NCBI RefSeq assembly: GCF_016427535.1
Contig: NZ_JAELXV010000005.1
Span: 1-64,000 of the forward strand
Source of the DNA: Hymenobacter sp. BT559
Lineage (GTDB): Bacteria; Bacteroidota; Bacteroidia; Cytophagales; Hymenobacteraceae
Reading direction: 5' to 3'
Length of the DNA: 64,000 nucleotides
The notes beneath the pieces were generated by a model that made no database searches, was not told where the DNA came from, and saw only the letters and a list, made by a program, of their open reading frames with translations. Below, piece by piece: positions 1-7,994 of the stretch. How positions within the stretch are numbered: the first letter of the stretch is position 1; every line of letters starts with the position of its first letter. The position numbers and the translations under genes are program-made.

Positions 1-248
1 AAATATTCCTACACCTAGGCGAACCTAGGCTGATGTCGAGTGCTATCCTTGCTCGTAGTTGACGTTTGTCTAATTCGTGTCGTTTGGTTGTGTCATGCTT
101 AGTAGGCTTGCGCTTGCTAGCGTGACTCCTCACGTTTTGTCTATTTCCAACATTCAAAGAACGATTGTTGCTTCCAATTGAAGCAACTTGGTGGGCTGCA
201 TAGCATCCCATTTCGCTGTTTGCAGCGCCCTATTTTTGATTGGGAGTG
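1..248 (-). promoter_or_regulatory. 5' leader of an rRNA operon (16S gene off the left edge)
   Basis: Read on the minus strand, this is the transcribed leader below three tandem promoters. It holds a boxA-like antitermination signal (144-162, GTTCTTTGAATGTTGGAAA on the minus strand), the arrangement seen just upstream of 16S rRNA genes in Bacteroidota. No coding sequence is convincing here. The 16S gene itself is not in the window, so its presence is inferred. Confidence 0.65.
144..162 (-). promoter_or_regulatory. boxA-like rRNA antitermination element
   Basis: The minus strand reads GTTCTTTGAATGTTGGAAA. GTTCTTTGA followed by a TTGGAAA block is the typical leader signal before 16S rRNA in this phylum. 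It would let Nus factors keep polymerase processive through the untranslated rRNA operon. It lies about 90 bases below the most proximal promoter. Confidence 0.6.
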
Positions 249-278
249 CAAAGCTAGTTAAATTTTTTGACTTTCCAA
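249..278 (-). promoter_or_regulatory. Bacteroidota-type promoter P3 (rRNA operon, proximal)
   Basis: On the minus strand TTG (276-278), a 19-base spacer and TAGCTTTG (249-256) match the -33/-7 consensus TTG / TAnnTTTG of Bacteroidota housekeeping sigma. The -7 box is followed by CACTCCC, a start region shared in form with the two promoters further upstream. Confidence 0.7.
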
Positions 279-352
279 ATTCGAAGCGAAAATTTTTTAA
301 TTTTTTTCCTTTCTCGTTTTCTAGTCTAACCGCCTCCTTTTGAAGCGGGATG

Positions 353-384
353 CAAAGGTAAGGAGTGCACTTCCGACTTTGCAA
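353..384 (-). promoter_or_regulatory. Bacteroidota-type promoter P2 (rRNA operon)
   Basis: Minus-strand TTG (382-384), a 21-base spacer and TACCTTTG (353-360). The -7 box is followed by CATCCC, similar to the other two promoters. It lies 104 bases upstream of P3. Confidence 0.6.
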
Positions 385-536
385 GAGGTTTGAAAAATTT
401 CTTTTTCTAGGTCTTGCGAAGGATGGCACGGTGCCTAAGACACATATACCAGCTGGGGAGTTCCGTGCGCTTTGCTTTTATCTGGGAGACTTGCGTTTTT
501 CCAGGTTTCCAGCGGGCCTGTTGCCGTTTGGGACTG

Positions 537-566
537 CAAAGATAGGACGACTTTTTAGGCGGGCAA
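537..566 (-). promoter_or_regulatory. Bacteroidota-type promoter P1 (rRNA operon, distal)
   Basis: Minus-strand TTG (564-566), a 19-base spacer and TATCTTTG (537-544), followed by CAGTCCC. It is the most upstream of three tandem promoters that point out of the left edge. The interval 567-756 to its right shows no further promoter match or gene apart from the upstream run described for the YARHG gene. Confidence 0.65.
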
Positions 567-756
567 GCGATGGATTACGAAATAAAATGAGTCCGGGTTA
601 TAAGTAGCTGGGTTTGGGAGAGAAAAATTTAATCATCTTCCAGTGCCACGCTTCTATTCAATATTATGTTGTTTACAGTGTACTATACGCTTTCTTCAGC
701 TCTGTTTTAGCTTACTACTCTTTGTGTCAGCATCCTACGGATAAACTACGCTGGGT

Positions 757-1404
757 ATGGAAGCTATACCAGCATCTGCTTTCACAAAGTGGATTGCTTC
801 AACATCTAAAGCCTACAAAGGCGTTTACCACTTTGGGGAGTCGGAAACCGAGTCAGATTTCGCGCTAGTAGTAAGTGGAGGGATTATTACTGCTCAGATT
901 CGCTCTAGTGAGTGGGCGACCAAGCCGGAGAAATGGCAGAAGATTTATCAGTCACTTACTAATGTTAGAATTGTTGGCAATAAATTCTATTCTAAGGAGA
1001 CTGAAGGGGACTCCGCACTATTTACTAGTGATGGAAAGAAGACTTACGGGCTGAGAATAGGTAAGCCTTATAGCGGTTCGATGACTAAAGGGCAGTTTGA
1101 AGTTGGCGCAAAGACCGGGCTGCTCAGTACTTACTACGAGGGCACCTACCCACAGGCTTCTTACCGAGTCTTGAAACCGACAGACCTTAGTAAATACACT
1201 AAGGAACAGTTGGCACTGATGCGTAATGAAGTATTTGCTAGGTATGGGTACGCCTTTTCACACAATGAGCAGATGCGGCGCTATTTCACCAAAAAGGAGT
1301 GGTACCAAGTAGAGAAGGTATCTCTGGACTTGGTACTCACTCCTATTGAGAAGAATCTGCTGACTATACAGGCGGCAGAAGCTCAGGCGGGGTTAGCGAA
1401 ATAG
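757..1404 (+). CDS. YARHG domain-containing protein
   Basis: The product has 215 residues. Its last ~60 residues form a YARHG domain: MRNEVFARYGYAF, then a phenylalanine-rich RRYF stretch, a WY pair (KKEWYQVE) and a closing LTPIEKNLL. This domain usually sits at the C-terminus of exported or membrane-linked proteins of unknown function. The N-terminal ~140 residues are unassigned. No signal peptide is present from the ATG at 757. Directly upstream in the same frame there is a hydrophobic run that resembles one (RFLQLCFSLLLFVSASYG, 688-741), but it ends in TAA at 742, so the gene may be a damaged copy. Its 3' end overlaps the convergent purA by 12 bases. Confidence 0.7.
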   Translation: MEAIPASAFTKWIASTSKAYKGVYHFGESETESDFALVVSGGIITAQIRSSEWATKPEKWQKIYQSLTNVRIVGNKFYSKETEGDSALFTSDGKKTYGLRIGKPYSGSMTKGQFEVGAKTGLLSTYYEGTYPQASYRVLKPTDLSKYTKEQLALMRNEVFARYGYAFSHNEQMRRYFTKKEWYQVEKVSLDLVLTPIEKNLLTIQAAEAQAGLAK

Positions 1405-2661
1405 CGTGCTCACGCGGTCGGGACCGACGCTGACGATGCGGATGGGCACTTGCAGCTCCTTTTCGAGGAAGGCTAGGTAGTCTTGCAGAGGCTGTGGGAA
1501 CTGGGCGGCGTCGGTCACGTGGGTGAGGTCGGTATTCCAGCCGGGGATGGCTTGGTACTCGGGGGTGATGGCTTCGAGCTGGCCGGGGTCGGGCAAGTTG
1601 GCGGTGCTTTCGCCGGTGGCGGTGCGGTAGTGGGTGCAGGCTTGGATTTCGGCGAAGCCGTCGAGCACGTCGGCTTTCATGAGGTGCAGTTCGGTGACGC
1701 CATTGAGCATAATGGCGTAGCGCAGGGCGGGTAGGTCTATCCAGCCGGTGCGGCGGGGGCGGCCGGTGGTAGAGCCAAACTCGCGGCCGGCTTGGCGGAT
1801 TTGCTCGCCAACTTCATCATCGAGTTCCGTGGGGAAGGGGCCACTACCAACGCGGGTGCAGTAGGCTTTGGTGATGCCGTAGACCTTGTCGATGTGGCGG
1901 GGCGCGATGCCGAGGCCGGTGCAGGCGCCGGCGGCAATGGTGCTCGACGAGGTAACGTAAGGATAGGTGCCAAAGTCGATATCGAGTAGCGAGCCCTGGG
2001 CTCCTTCAGCGAGGATGCGCTTGCCTTGCTTCAGCAGGTCGTTGAGCAGAAATTCGGTATCGATGATTTGCAGGGTACGCAGAAACTCGATGGCGGAGAA
2101 GAAATCGGCTTCAAACTCGGCAATCTCCAACTCTTTGCCATAGTGGCCGGCGATGCTGGCGTGGTGGGCTACGGCCTCCTTGTAACGCTCTTGGAAATCG
2201 GGCAGCAGAATGTGGCTGACGCGTAGGCCTACGCGGCCGATTTTGTCGGAATAGGTGGGGCCGATGCCTTTGAGGGTACTGCCGATTTTGGTGTTGCCAC
2301 GGGCCTCCTCGCTGATGCGGTCGAGGGCACGGTGGCTAGGCAGGATGAGCTGGGCCTTTTTGGAGAGGTAGAGGTTTTGGCTCCAATCTACTCCCCTATC
2401 GGTCAGTTTTTGCAGCTCGCCGCGGAATACGACCGGGTCGAGTACCACGCCGTTGCCGACTACGTTGAGGATGTGGGGGTGGAAGATGCCGCTCGGCACT
2501 TGGTGCAGCACGTGCTTCTGGCCGTCGAAGGTAAGGGTGTGGCCGGCGTTGGGGCCACCTTGGAAGCGGGCTACGGCATCGTAGGTGGGGGCTAATACGT
2601 CTACGATTTTACCTTTTCCTTCGTCGCCCCACTGGAGGCCTACTAGTACGTCTACGGGCAT
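1393..2661 (-). CDS. purA: adenylosuccinate synthetase
   Basis: Joins IMP and aspartate using GTP to give adenylosuccinate, the first committed step from IMP to AMP, in the cytosol. The N-terminal GTP-binding loop GLQWGDEGKGKIVD, the GPNAGHT motif and the C-terminal TTGRPRRTGWID segment are all present, and the length (422 residues) is normal for the family. I start it at the ATG at 2661 (MPVDVLVGLQWGDEGKG), because the upstream in-frame alternative is a TTG at 2676 inside a tandem 14-base repeat. It is convergent with, and overlaps by 12 bases, the YARHG gene. Confidence 0.97.
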   Translation of the reverse strand: MPVDVLVGLQWGDEGKGKIVDVLAPTYDAVARFQGGPNAGHTLTFDGQKHVLHQVPSGIFHPHILNVVGNGVVLDPVVFRGELQKLTDRGVDWSQNLYLSKKAQLILPSHRALDRISEEARGNTKIGSTLKGIGPTYSDKIGRVGLRVSHILLPDFQERYKEAVAHHASIAGHYGKELEIAEFEADFFSAIEFLRTLQIIDTEFLLNDLLKQGKRILAEGAQGSLLDIDFGTYPYVTSSSTIAAGACTGLGIAPRHIDKVYGITKAYCTRVGSGPFPTELDDEVGEQIRQAGREFGSTTGRPRRTGWIDLPALRYAIMLNGVTELHLMKADVLDGFAEIQACTHYRTATGESTANLPDPGQLEAITPEYQAIPGWNTDLTHVTDAAQFPQPLQDYLAFLEKELQVPIRIVSVGPDRVSTLFR

Positions 2662-2667
2662 TTTTAC

Positions 2668-2695
2668 AATTAACAATGAGCAATTAATAATGAGC
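2668..2695. repeat. tandem 14-bp repeat upstream of purA
   Basis: Two adjacent copies, AATTAACAATGAGC (2668-2681) and AATTAATAATGAGC (2682-2695), differ at one position and end 6 bases before the purA start. On the coding strand they supply the A/T-rich leader usual before Bacteroidota start codons. Confidence 0.7.
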
Positions 2696-2747
2696 AGCTA
2701 CTGACCTGCTGATTAGTAATTACATCGTGAGGTATTCGGGGTTTGGC

Positions 2748-2776
2748 AAAAAAATAGCCGCCTAGGAGGCGGCTAC
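2748..2776 (-). terminator. intrinsic terminator overlapping the STAS gene stop
   Basis: On the minus strand AGCCGCC and GGCGGCT pair around a five-base loop (TCCTA) and are followed by seven T. The hairpin contains the last codons and TAG stop of the STAS gene, so translation and termination are packed together at the end of the fur-STAS transcript. Confidence 0.75.
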
Positions 2777-3112
2777 GGTTAACTGTTGGCGGGCAGCGGC
2801 TTGGTCAGCGGCTACAGTGAAAATGTTGTTTAGCTTGGTGAGAGCCAGCATTTTTTTGGGGTGGTCGGCAGGGTTAATAAGCACCATCTCGCCGCCGCGG
2901 CTGCGGAACTTGGTGAGCAGCGACACCAGCACGCCGATACCGGTGCTGTTGATGTAGCGGATGCCCGAGAGGTCGACGGCGCAGTTGGTGACGGCCTCGC
3001 CTAGGTACTCGTTTACCGAGTCAAGCAATTGCTGAGTGTCGGGGCTGCCGATGAGGTCGCCGGTGAGGGTGAGGTAGAGAACGCCGTCGGCGAGGGTGCT
3101 GGTGGTGGTCAT
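2762..3112 (-). CDS. STAS-domain anti-sigma-factor antagonist-like protein
   Basis: The 116-residue product is a single STAS domain of the SpoIIAA/RsbV type. The conserved loop INSTGIGVLVSLL (about residues 54-66) carries the serine that a partner-switching kinase phosphorylates in this family. The protein would act in the cytosol by binding an anti-sigma kinase, but no kinase or phosphatase gene is nearby. Its ATG follows the TAG stop of fur directly (TAG-ATG), so the two are translated from one message and probably coupled. An intrinsic terminator overlaps its stop. Confidence 0.85.
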   Translation of the reverse strand: MTTTSTLADGVLYLTLTGDLIGSPDTQQLLDSVNEYLGEAVTNCAVDLSGIRYINSTGIGVLVSLLTKFRSRGGEMVLINPADHPKKMLALTKLNNIFTVAADQAAARQQLTVAAS

Positions 3113-3718
3113 CTACTTGGTGGGCTCGGGGGCGGGGTGGGCGGCAGCTTTGGCACGGCAGTCGCCGCAAATGCCGTACAAATTTAGGGAGTGATGCAGA
3201 ATATGAAAATTCAGCAGGTCGCCGACCATTGTTTGGATACCGTGGATACGGGGGTCGCAAAACTCAACCACCTTGTGGCATTCGGTGCAGATAACGTGGT
3301 CGTGCTGGCGGTAGCCGTAGCTTTTTTCGTACTGCGCGAGGTTGCGACCAAACTGATGCTTGCTCACAAGGCCTTGCTCAACAAGCAAATCCAGGGTATT
3401 ATACACTGTGGCACGGCTCACCTGCAAGTTGCGCTCTTTCATGCCGGCGTAAAGCTCCTCCACATCGAAGTGACCCGAGCGGGCATAGATTTCTTCGAGG
3501 ATGGCATAGCGCTCAGCAGTTTTGCGGAGGCCTTTATTTTCGAGGTGGGCGGTGAAGATTTTCTTAACTTCTTCGAGACGGTCGGTATTGAGCGTAGCTT
3601 GGCTGGCGGCGCTGGGCGCGTGGCGGGCGGCGTAGCCAGTCTCGGTAGAGCCGCCTAGGCTAGAGCCGGGGCCGCTGGTGGGCACCGGAGCGGGTGGGGC
3701 GTGGAGGTCGGTTTTCAC
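3113..3718 (-). CDS. fur: Fur-family transcriptional regulator
   Basis: Metal-dependent DNA-binding repressor of the Fur/PerR superfamily. The winged-helix part runs from LRKTAERYAILEEIY to VSRATVYNTLDLLVEQGLV. The dimerization part has the histidine-rich HDHVICTECHKVVEF and a second cysteine pair GICGDC, a structural zinc site. At 201 residues it is ~50 longer than usual because of an N-terminal Pro/Ala/Gly/Ser-rich extension of about 40 residues. The start is a GTG at 3718; a TAA lies four codons further upstream. Which metal or peroxide signal it senses cannot be told from sequence. It is the first gene of a pair with the STAS protein. Confidence 0.9.
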   Translation of the reverse strand: MKTDLHAPPAPVPTSGPGSSLGGSTETGYAARHAPSAASQATLNTDRLEEVKKIFTAHLENKGLRKTAERYAILEEIYARSGHFDVEELYAGMKERNLQVSRATVYNTLDLLVEQGLVSKHQFGRNLAQYEKSYGYRQHDHVICTECHKVVEFCDPRIHGIQTMVGDLLNFHILHHSLNLYGICGDCRAKAAAHPAPEPTK

Positions 3719-3764
3719 GATAGTTACTTATTATATAGTATCGGTTGCTTGGCTAGTATTACTA

Positions 3765-3772
3765 CAAAGCTA
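3765..3772 (-). promoter_or_regulatory. candidate -7 element of the fur promoter
   Basis: The minus strand reads TAGCTTTG, a full match to TAnnTTTG, 47 bases upstream of the fur start. I found no clear TTG at the usual -33 distance, so it is only a candidate. Confidence 0.4.
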
Positions 3773-3802
3773 CTACCGCTAAGATTCATACCTAGGTCGA
3801 GG

Positions 3803-4957
3803 TTAGTCGGCTGTGGCGGGGCGGGCCAGAGCTGCTACTGCCAACCCCATAACAGCGATAATGGCGAATGATACTCGCAGGTTAGTCGCACCGGCCACCA
3901 GCCCGATGAGTGGCGGACCGAGCAGAAACCCGGCAAAACCCACTGTCGAAACGGCTGCTAGCGCCACACCGGCCGGCATAGTGCGCGAGCGGCCCGCCGC
4001 GCTGTACACTAACGGCACCACCGACGACACCCCTAGGCCTACTAGCATGAAACCTAGGGATGCTAGTAGAAGTGTCGGAAACGCCACAGCAATCGATAAG
4101 CCCACTGTAGTCAACAATCCGCTGAGCTGCAAGGTCCGTGAGCGGCCAAACTTATCGGTAAACCAGTCGGCGATGAAGCGGCCGGTCGCCATCATAGCCA
4201 TAAAGACTGAGAAGCCAATGCCTACCTGCGCTTTTTCGGCCAGCACTACCTTTTTGAAATACACGCCGCTCCAATCGAACATAGTGCCTTCGGAGAGTAG
4301 CGAGCAAAAGGCCAGTACACCTAGGAGCATCAGGCCTTTATCAGGCAATACAAAAATGGGTTGGTCGGCGGGGCTAGGAGCATCGGCCGGCACTAGATAA
4401 GGGCGCATCAGGGCCACGCCCAGCCAGATGAAAAGGGCCATGCCGGTGAAGTGCTGAAGCGGTGATATTCCCCAACCTATCATGGCCGTACCTAGGGCAG
4501 CCCCTACGAAGCCGGCTAAGCTCCAGATACCGTGAAACGTAGCTAGGATGGACTTGCCATAAATGGCCTCCACCCCTACCCCTTGGGTGTTGACGCTAAT
4601 ATTGGCCATGTTGCTGCCGAAGCCGAACAGCACGAGCGCGGCCAGCAGTTGCGGCACATTCTGGGCCAGGCCCAACAACGGCAGCGCCCCGGAGTAGAGC
4701 AGCACGGCCAGCACCGTCATGGTGCGGCTGCCGTGCTTGGCCACCAGCCAGCCCGTGATGGGCAGCGACGCGATAAGGCCCACTGGCACCGCCAGCAGCA
4801 CACCACCCAACTCGGTTTCGGAGAGATGCATCTTTTGCTGCACCGTAGGGATGCGCGAGGCCCAGGTCGAAAAACACAGGCCCTGCAATAGGAAGGAGGC
4901 GCTCACGGCCAGCCGATGCACGTGGCGGGGCCGGGTAGCGGCAATGGAAGCTTGCAT
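3803..4957 (-). CDS. MFS transporter (YbjJ-like)
   Basis: An inner-membrane major facilitator of 384 residues with about 12 hydrophobic segments. The N-terminal half contains FSTWASRIPTVQQKM and an ITGWLVAKHGSRTMTV loop, a variant of the MFS loop 2-3 motif; the opening resembles the YbjJ group of putative efflux carriers. The substrate cannot be named. It stands alone between fur and the CHY/relA pair, 84 bases upstream of fur on the same strand. The start is an ATG with a short basic N-terminus. Confidence 0.8.
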   Translation of the reverse strand: MQASIAATRPRHVHRLAVSASFLLQGLCFSTWASRIPTVQQKMHLSETELGGVLLAVPVGLIASLPITGWLVAKHGSRTMTVLAVLLYSGALPLLGLAQNVPQLLAALVLFGFGSNMANISVNTQGVGVEAIYGKSILATFHGIWSLAGFVGAALGTAMIGWGISPLQHFTGMALFIWLGVALMRPYLVPADAPSPADQPIFVLPDKGLMLLGVLAFCSLLSEGTMFDWSGVYFKKVVLAEKAQVGIGFSVFMAMMATGRFIADWFTDKFGRSRTLQLSGLLTTVGLSIAVAFPTLLLASLGFMLVGLGVSSVVPLVYSAAGRSRTMPAGVALAAVSTVGFAGFLLGPPLIGLVAGATNLRVSFAIIAVMGLAVAALARPATAD

Positions 4958-5085
4958 ACGGGGACTACGCCCAGTGGGCGAAGTAGCCTAGGTGCCAGAG
5001 CAACCTAGGGCTTTAAATAAACGAACTGATATGAATGGGAGGCGATAGTGGGAATTCCTGCTACGGGTAGTAGCAGCGGATAAGA

Positions 5086-5418
5086 TTACATTTCGAAGTA
5101 CAGCGGATAATGATTGGCGCAGCCAGGGTTGAAAGCGGCCTGGCATAGCGGGCACGTATTCTCGCAGGCCAAATATTCGCTGATGCTCAACGTACTGCGG
5201 CAGTTACCACATAAAATGGCTTCAGTGTTGCGCTCGGTTTTCTTCCACACAACCGGCGCGTGTCCCGCTAGTTCGTTGTGGCACTCAATACAAGCGTAAA
5301 AAGTGCCGCAGCACTTATGCTTAATAGCGATGATATCGCGCTCGGAATGGTAGTGAGCGCACTGCGTGCGGGCGTTCGCGCCGCGGCCGTGGACTTGTAT
5401 GTTAGTAGCGGTAGTCAT
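5086..5418 (-). CDS. CHY zinc-finger protein
   Basis: The small 110-residue protein has the spaced cysteines and histidines of the CHY zinc finger: TQCAHYHSERD, KHKCCGTFYACIECHNELAGH, LCGNCRSTLSISEYLAC, NTCPLCQAAF. The motif begins with a Cys-x-His-Tyr core and probably binds three zinc ions. Function in bacteria is unknown. The ATG at 5418 overlaps the TAA stop of relA/spoT by one base, so the two are probably translated together, which ties this gene to the stringent-response locus. Confidence 0.85.
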   Translation of the reverse strand: MTTATNIQVHGRGANARTQCAHYHSERDIIAIKHKCCGTFYACIECHNELAGHAPVVWKKTERNTEAILCGNCRSTLSISEYLACENTCPLCQAAFNPGCANHYPLYFEM

Positions 5419-7625
5419 TACGAATCGAACCGTTCTACTTGCAGCACGCCATTGACCCGGCTGAGGCGCTGAATGAGCTTGTTGAGGTGGTCGGTATCAT
5501 TGACAAAAACCAAGATTTGCCCCTCGAAGAATCCGTCATTAGCTTCCACTGTGATGGAGCGCATATTTACTTTCAACGCCGTTGATATAATGCGCGTTAC
5601 GTCATTTACGATACCTACCCGGTCAGAGCCTTTGAAGCGGATGCCAGCCAGGAAAGCGAGTTCGAGCTGGTCAGTCCATTTGGCGCGTACGATGCGGTTG
5701 CCGTAATTCGACATGAGGTCGACGGCGCGGTGGCAACTGGTGCGGTGGATGATGAGGCCGGTTTCAGTTTCGAAGCCGAATACATCGTCGCCTGGGATGG
5801 GGTTGCAGCAGCGCGCCAGACTGTGGTTGAACTTGTCGGTGCGCTCGCCGACTACCAGCATATTGGGGTGCAAGCCCCTGATTTTCTGAATCTCGCTGTC
5901 GAATTTCTTCGGCTCCAGCACCGAGGGGCGCGGCGAAATAAAGCCCTCCTGCCGAAACAGATTTTCTCGTATTTCGCGGCCGTCGAGTTGCCCCATTGCC
6001 AAGCGGAAATAGAATTCCTGGGGTGTAGGCGCATTGAAATAAGTCATCACCCGCTGGAAGTTTTCGGGCGTGTTGTCGACCCCAATCAACTCGAGCCGCT
6101 TTTCATAGATGAACTTGCCATCGTCGGCCTTCGAGCGCTTGTCGTCGCGCAGAAAGTCCTTGATGCGCGTCTTGGCTTTGCTGGTAATCACGTAGTTAAG
6201 CCACTCAGCCGTAGGCTTCTGCTTGTGCGAGGTCAAAATCTCGACCTGGTCGCCGTTGCGTAGCTTGTAGCTGAAAGGCTCCAACTTTTGGTTGACTTTG
6301 GCACCTAGGCAACGCAGGCCGATGTGAGTGTGAATGTCGAACGCAAAATCGAGCGCCGTCGCCTTTTCGGGGAGGATGATGAGCTTGCCCTTGGGCGTGA
6401 AGGTGTAAACCTCTTTCACGAAGAGGTTTTGCCGGAACTCGTCCATGAATTCTAGCGCGCTGGAATTGTTGGTTTCCAGCATTTCGCGCACGCGGTTCAC
6501 CCAGGCTTCGAGTGTGCTCTCGGGCTGGAGGCTGCCGGTGTCCTTGTATTTCCAGTGCGCGGCGTAGCCTTTTTCGGCAATATCGTCCATGCGCCGCGAG
6601 CGGATTTGCACCTCTACCCACTGACCGGGGTGCGACATCACGGTAGTATGCAAACTCTCGTAGCCGTTGGCTTTGGGCGTGCTCACCCAGTCGCGTAGGC
6701 GGTCGGGGTTTGGCTGGTAGAAGTCGGTTACAATGGAATAAACCTGCCAGCAGGCAGCCTTTTCCTGGTCGTGCGGCACATCGAGAATAATGCGAATAGC
6801 AAACAGGTCGTACACCTCCTCAAAGGTCACGTTTTGCTTGCGCATCTTCTTGAGAATCGAATAGATGCTTTTAGGCCGGCCCTTTATTTCGTAGCTGAAG
6901 CCTTGGGCTTTCAACTCCTCATCAATGGGCTGCACAAACTCCTTGATGAAGCGATTGCGGGCGCTCTGGCTCTGCTTAACCTTGCCGCGCAGGTCGGTGT
7001 AAATCTCAGTGTCCGTGTACTTTAGATGCAGATCTTCGAGCTCCGTTTTGATGGCGTAGAGACCTAGGCGGTGCGCCAGCGGGGCGTATAGGTAGATAGT
7101 TTCCGACGCGATTTTGAGCTGCTTGTGGCGCGGCATCGAGTCGAGCGTCCGCATGTTGTGTAGGCGGTCGGCTAGTTTGATGAGGATAACGCGCACATCC
7201 TCGCTCAGCGTGAGTAGCATCTTGCGGAAGTTCTCGGCCTGCTCACTGGTGCCCTGCTCAAATACGCCCGAAATCTTGGTCAGCCCATCCACGATGCGGG
7301 CCACTTTTGGACCAAAATCACGCTCTACGTCCGAAATTTCGGTGGGCGTGTCTTCTACTACGTCGTGCAAGAGGGCCGCCACGATGCTGGTCGTACCCAG
7401 GCCAATTTCCTCCACCGCAATCTGAGCCACGGCCAGCGGGTGCAGGATGTAGGGCTCGCCCGACTTGCGGCGCATGTCTTTATGCGCCTCCAGGCTTTGG
7501 TTGAAGGCTTTCTTAATCAGCTTAGCATCATTACCTTGCAGGTAGGGCTTGGCGGTGCGGAGCAGGCGGCGGTACTGGCGCAAAATTTCCTGGCGCTCAG
7601 CTTCGAGGTCGATAACGGGAGACAT
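5418..7625 (-). CDS. relA/spoT: bifunctional (p)ppGpp synthetase/hydrolase, RelA/SpoT
   Basis: Makes and degrades the stringent-response alarmone (p)ppGpp. The domain order is complete: an HD hydrolase region with ILHPLAVAQIAVEEIG and LLHDVVEDTP (about 60-95), a synthetase region with GRPKSIYSILKKM and YDLFAIRII (about 250-285) and GYAAHWKYK, a TGS domain starting near VYTFTPKGKLIILP (about 405), a zinc-binding stretch SLARCCNPIPGDDV, and a C-terminal ACT domain. The 735-residue length is typical of Rel enzymes. The intact HDVVED suggests hydrolase activity is kept. The start is an ATG. It overlaps the CHY gene downstream and is divergent from the tRNA-Leu/tig block. Confidence 0.96.
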   Translation of the reverse strand: MSPVIDLEAERQEILRQYRRLLRTAKPYLQGNDAKLIKKAFNQSLEAHKDMRRKSGEPYILHPLAVAQIAVEEIGLGTTSIVAALLHDVVEDTPTEISDVERDFGPKVARIVDGLTKISGVFEQGTSEQAENFRKMLLTLSEDVRVILIKLADRLHNMRTLDSMPRHKQLKIASETIYLYAPLAHRLGLYAIKTELEDLHLKYTDTEIYTDLRGKVKQSQSARNRFIKEFVQPIDEELKAQGFSYEIKGRPKSIYSILKKMRKQNVTFEEVYDLFAIRIILDVPHDQEKAACWQVYSIVTDFYQPNPDRLRDWVSTPKANGYESLHTTVMSHPGQWVEVQIRSRRMDDIAEKGYAAHWKYKDTGSLQPESTLEAWVNRVREMLETNNSSALEFMDEFRQNLFVKEVYTFTPKGKLIILPEKATALDFAFDIHTHIGLRCLGAKVNQKLEPFSYKLRNGDQVEILTSHKQKPTAEWLNYVITSKAKTRIKDFLRDDKRSKADDGKFIYEKRLELIGVDNTPENFQRVMTYFNAPTPQEFYFRLAMGQLDGREIRENLFRQEGFISPRPSVLEPKKFDSEIQKIRGLHPNMLVVGERTDKFNHSLARCCNPIPGDDVFGFETETGLIIHRTSCHRAVDLMSNYGNRIVRAKWTDQLELAFLAGIRFKGSDRVGIVNDVTRIISTALKVNMRSITVEANDGFFEGQILVFVNDTDHLNKLIQRLSRVNGVLQVERFDS

Positions 7626-7750
7626 AATACTATAACTAACAAGCGGGAAAGCAGAAAAGTGGCTGCCAATATAGCGGATGACTAGGTGCTGCTATCTGCA
7701 TACGGAACTAGCAGTATTTTTAATCTATTGCAAAAGTTTAGAATCATTTT

Positions 7751-7781
7751 TTGCACAGACATAATTTCGTGAGTACCTTTG
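7751..7781 (+). promoter_or_regulatory. promoter of tRNA-Leu
   Basis: TTG (7751-7753), a 20-base spacer and TACCTTTG (7774-7781) match the Bacteroidota promoter consensus. The -7 box ends 38 bases before the mature tRNA, on the same strand. Confidence 0.75.
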
Positions 7782-7819
7782 CGGCCCCGCAGCGAACGAG
7801 CAAGCGGGCAGCCAAACAA

Positions 7820-7901
7820 GCGGATGTGGCGAAATTGGTAGACGCGCCAGATTTAGGCTCTGGTTCCTTACGGTGTGTGGGTTCGAGTCCCTCCATCCGC
7901 A
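7820..7901 (+). tRNA. tRNA-Leu (anticodon UAG)
   Basis: A seven-pair acceptor stem joins GCGGATG (7820-7826) to CATCCGC (7894-7900), with discriminator A at 7901. The anticodon stem CCAGA/TCTGG holds the loop TTTAGGC, giving anticodon TAG, which reads CUA and other CUN codons. The long variable arm and the GGTTCGAGTCC T-arm are typical of class II leucine tRNA. CCA is not encoded. CUA is the leucine codon that occurs inside the frequent CCTAGG hexamers in this window. Confidence 0.95.
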
Positions 7902-7920
7902 CTTGTTTTTAACAAAACAG

Positions 7921-7953
7921 GCCCCTGGCTAAGTAGTTAGGGGCTTTTTTTTT
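7921..7953 (+). terminator. intrinsic terminator after tRNA-Leu
   Basis: Stem GCCCCT (7921-7926) / AGGGGC (7939-7944) is followed by nine T. It separates the tRNA transcript from tig, which starts only 42 bases downstream, so tig may depend on readthrough or on a promoter not recognised here. Confidence 0.8.
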
Positions 7954-7994
7954 AACCTTTCCCGACTGGCAAGCACCAGCTTGCTCCCACCGTT

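Noticed and set aside
154..429. Minus-strand open frame in the rRNA leader
   Set aside because: It overlaps two promoters and the boxA leader, and its product resembles no known family.
7820..7901. tRNA-Leu as an integration site for a mobile element
   Set aside because: The 3' end is intact, with no duplicated tRNA end or integrase nearby.
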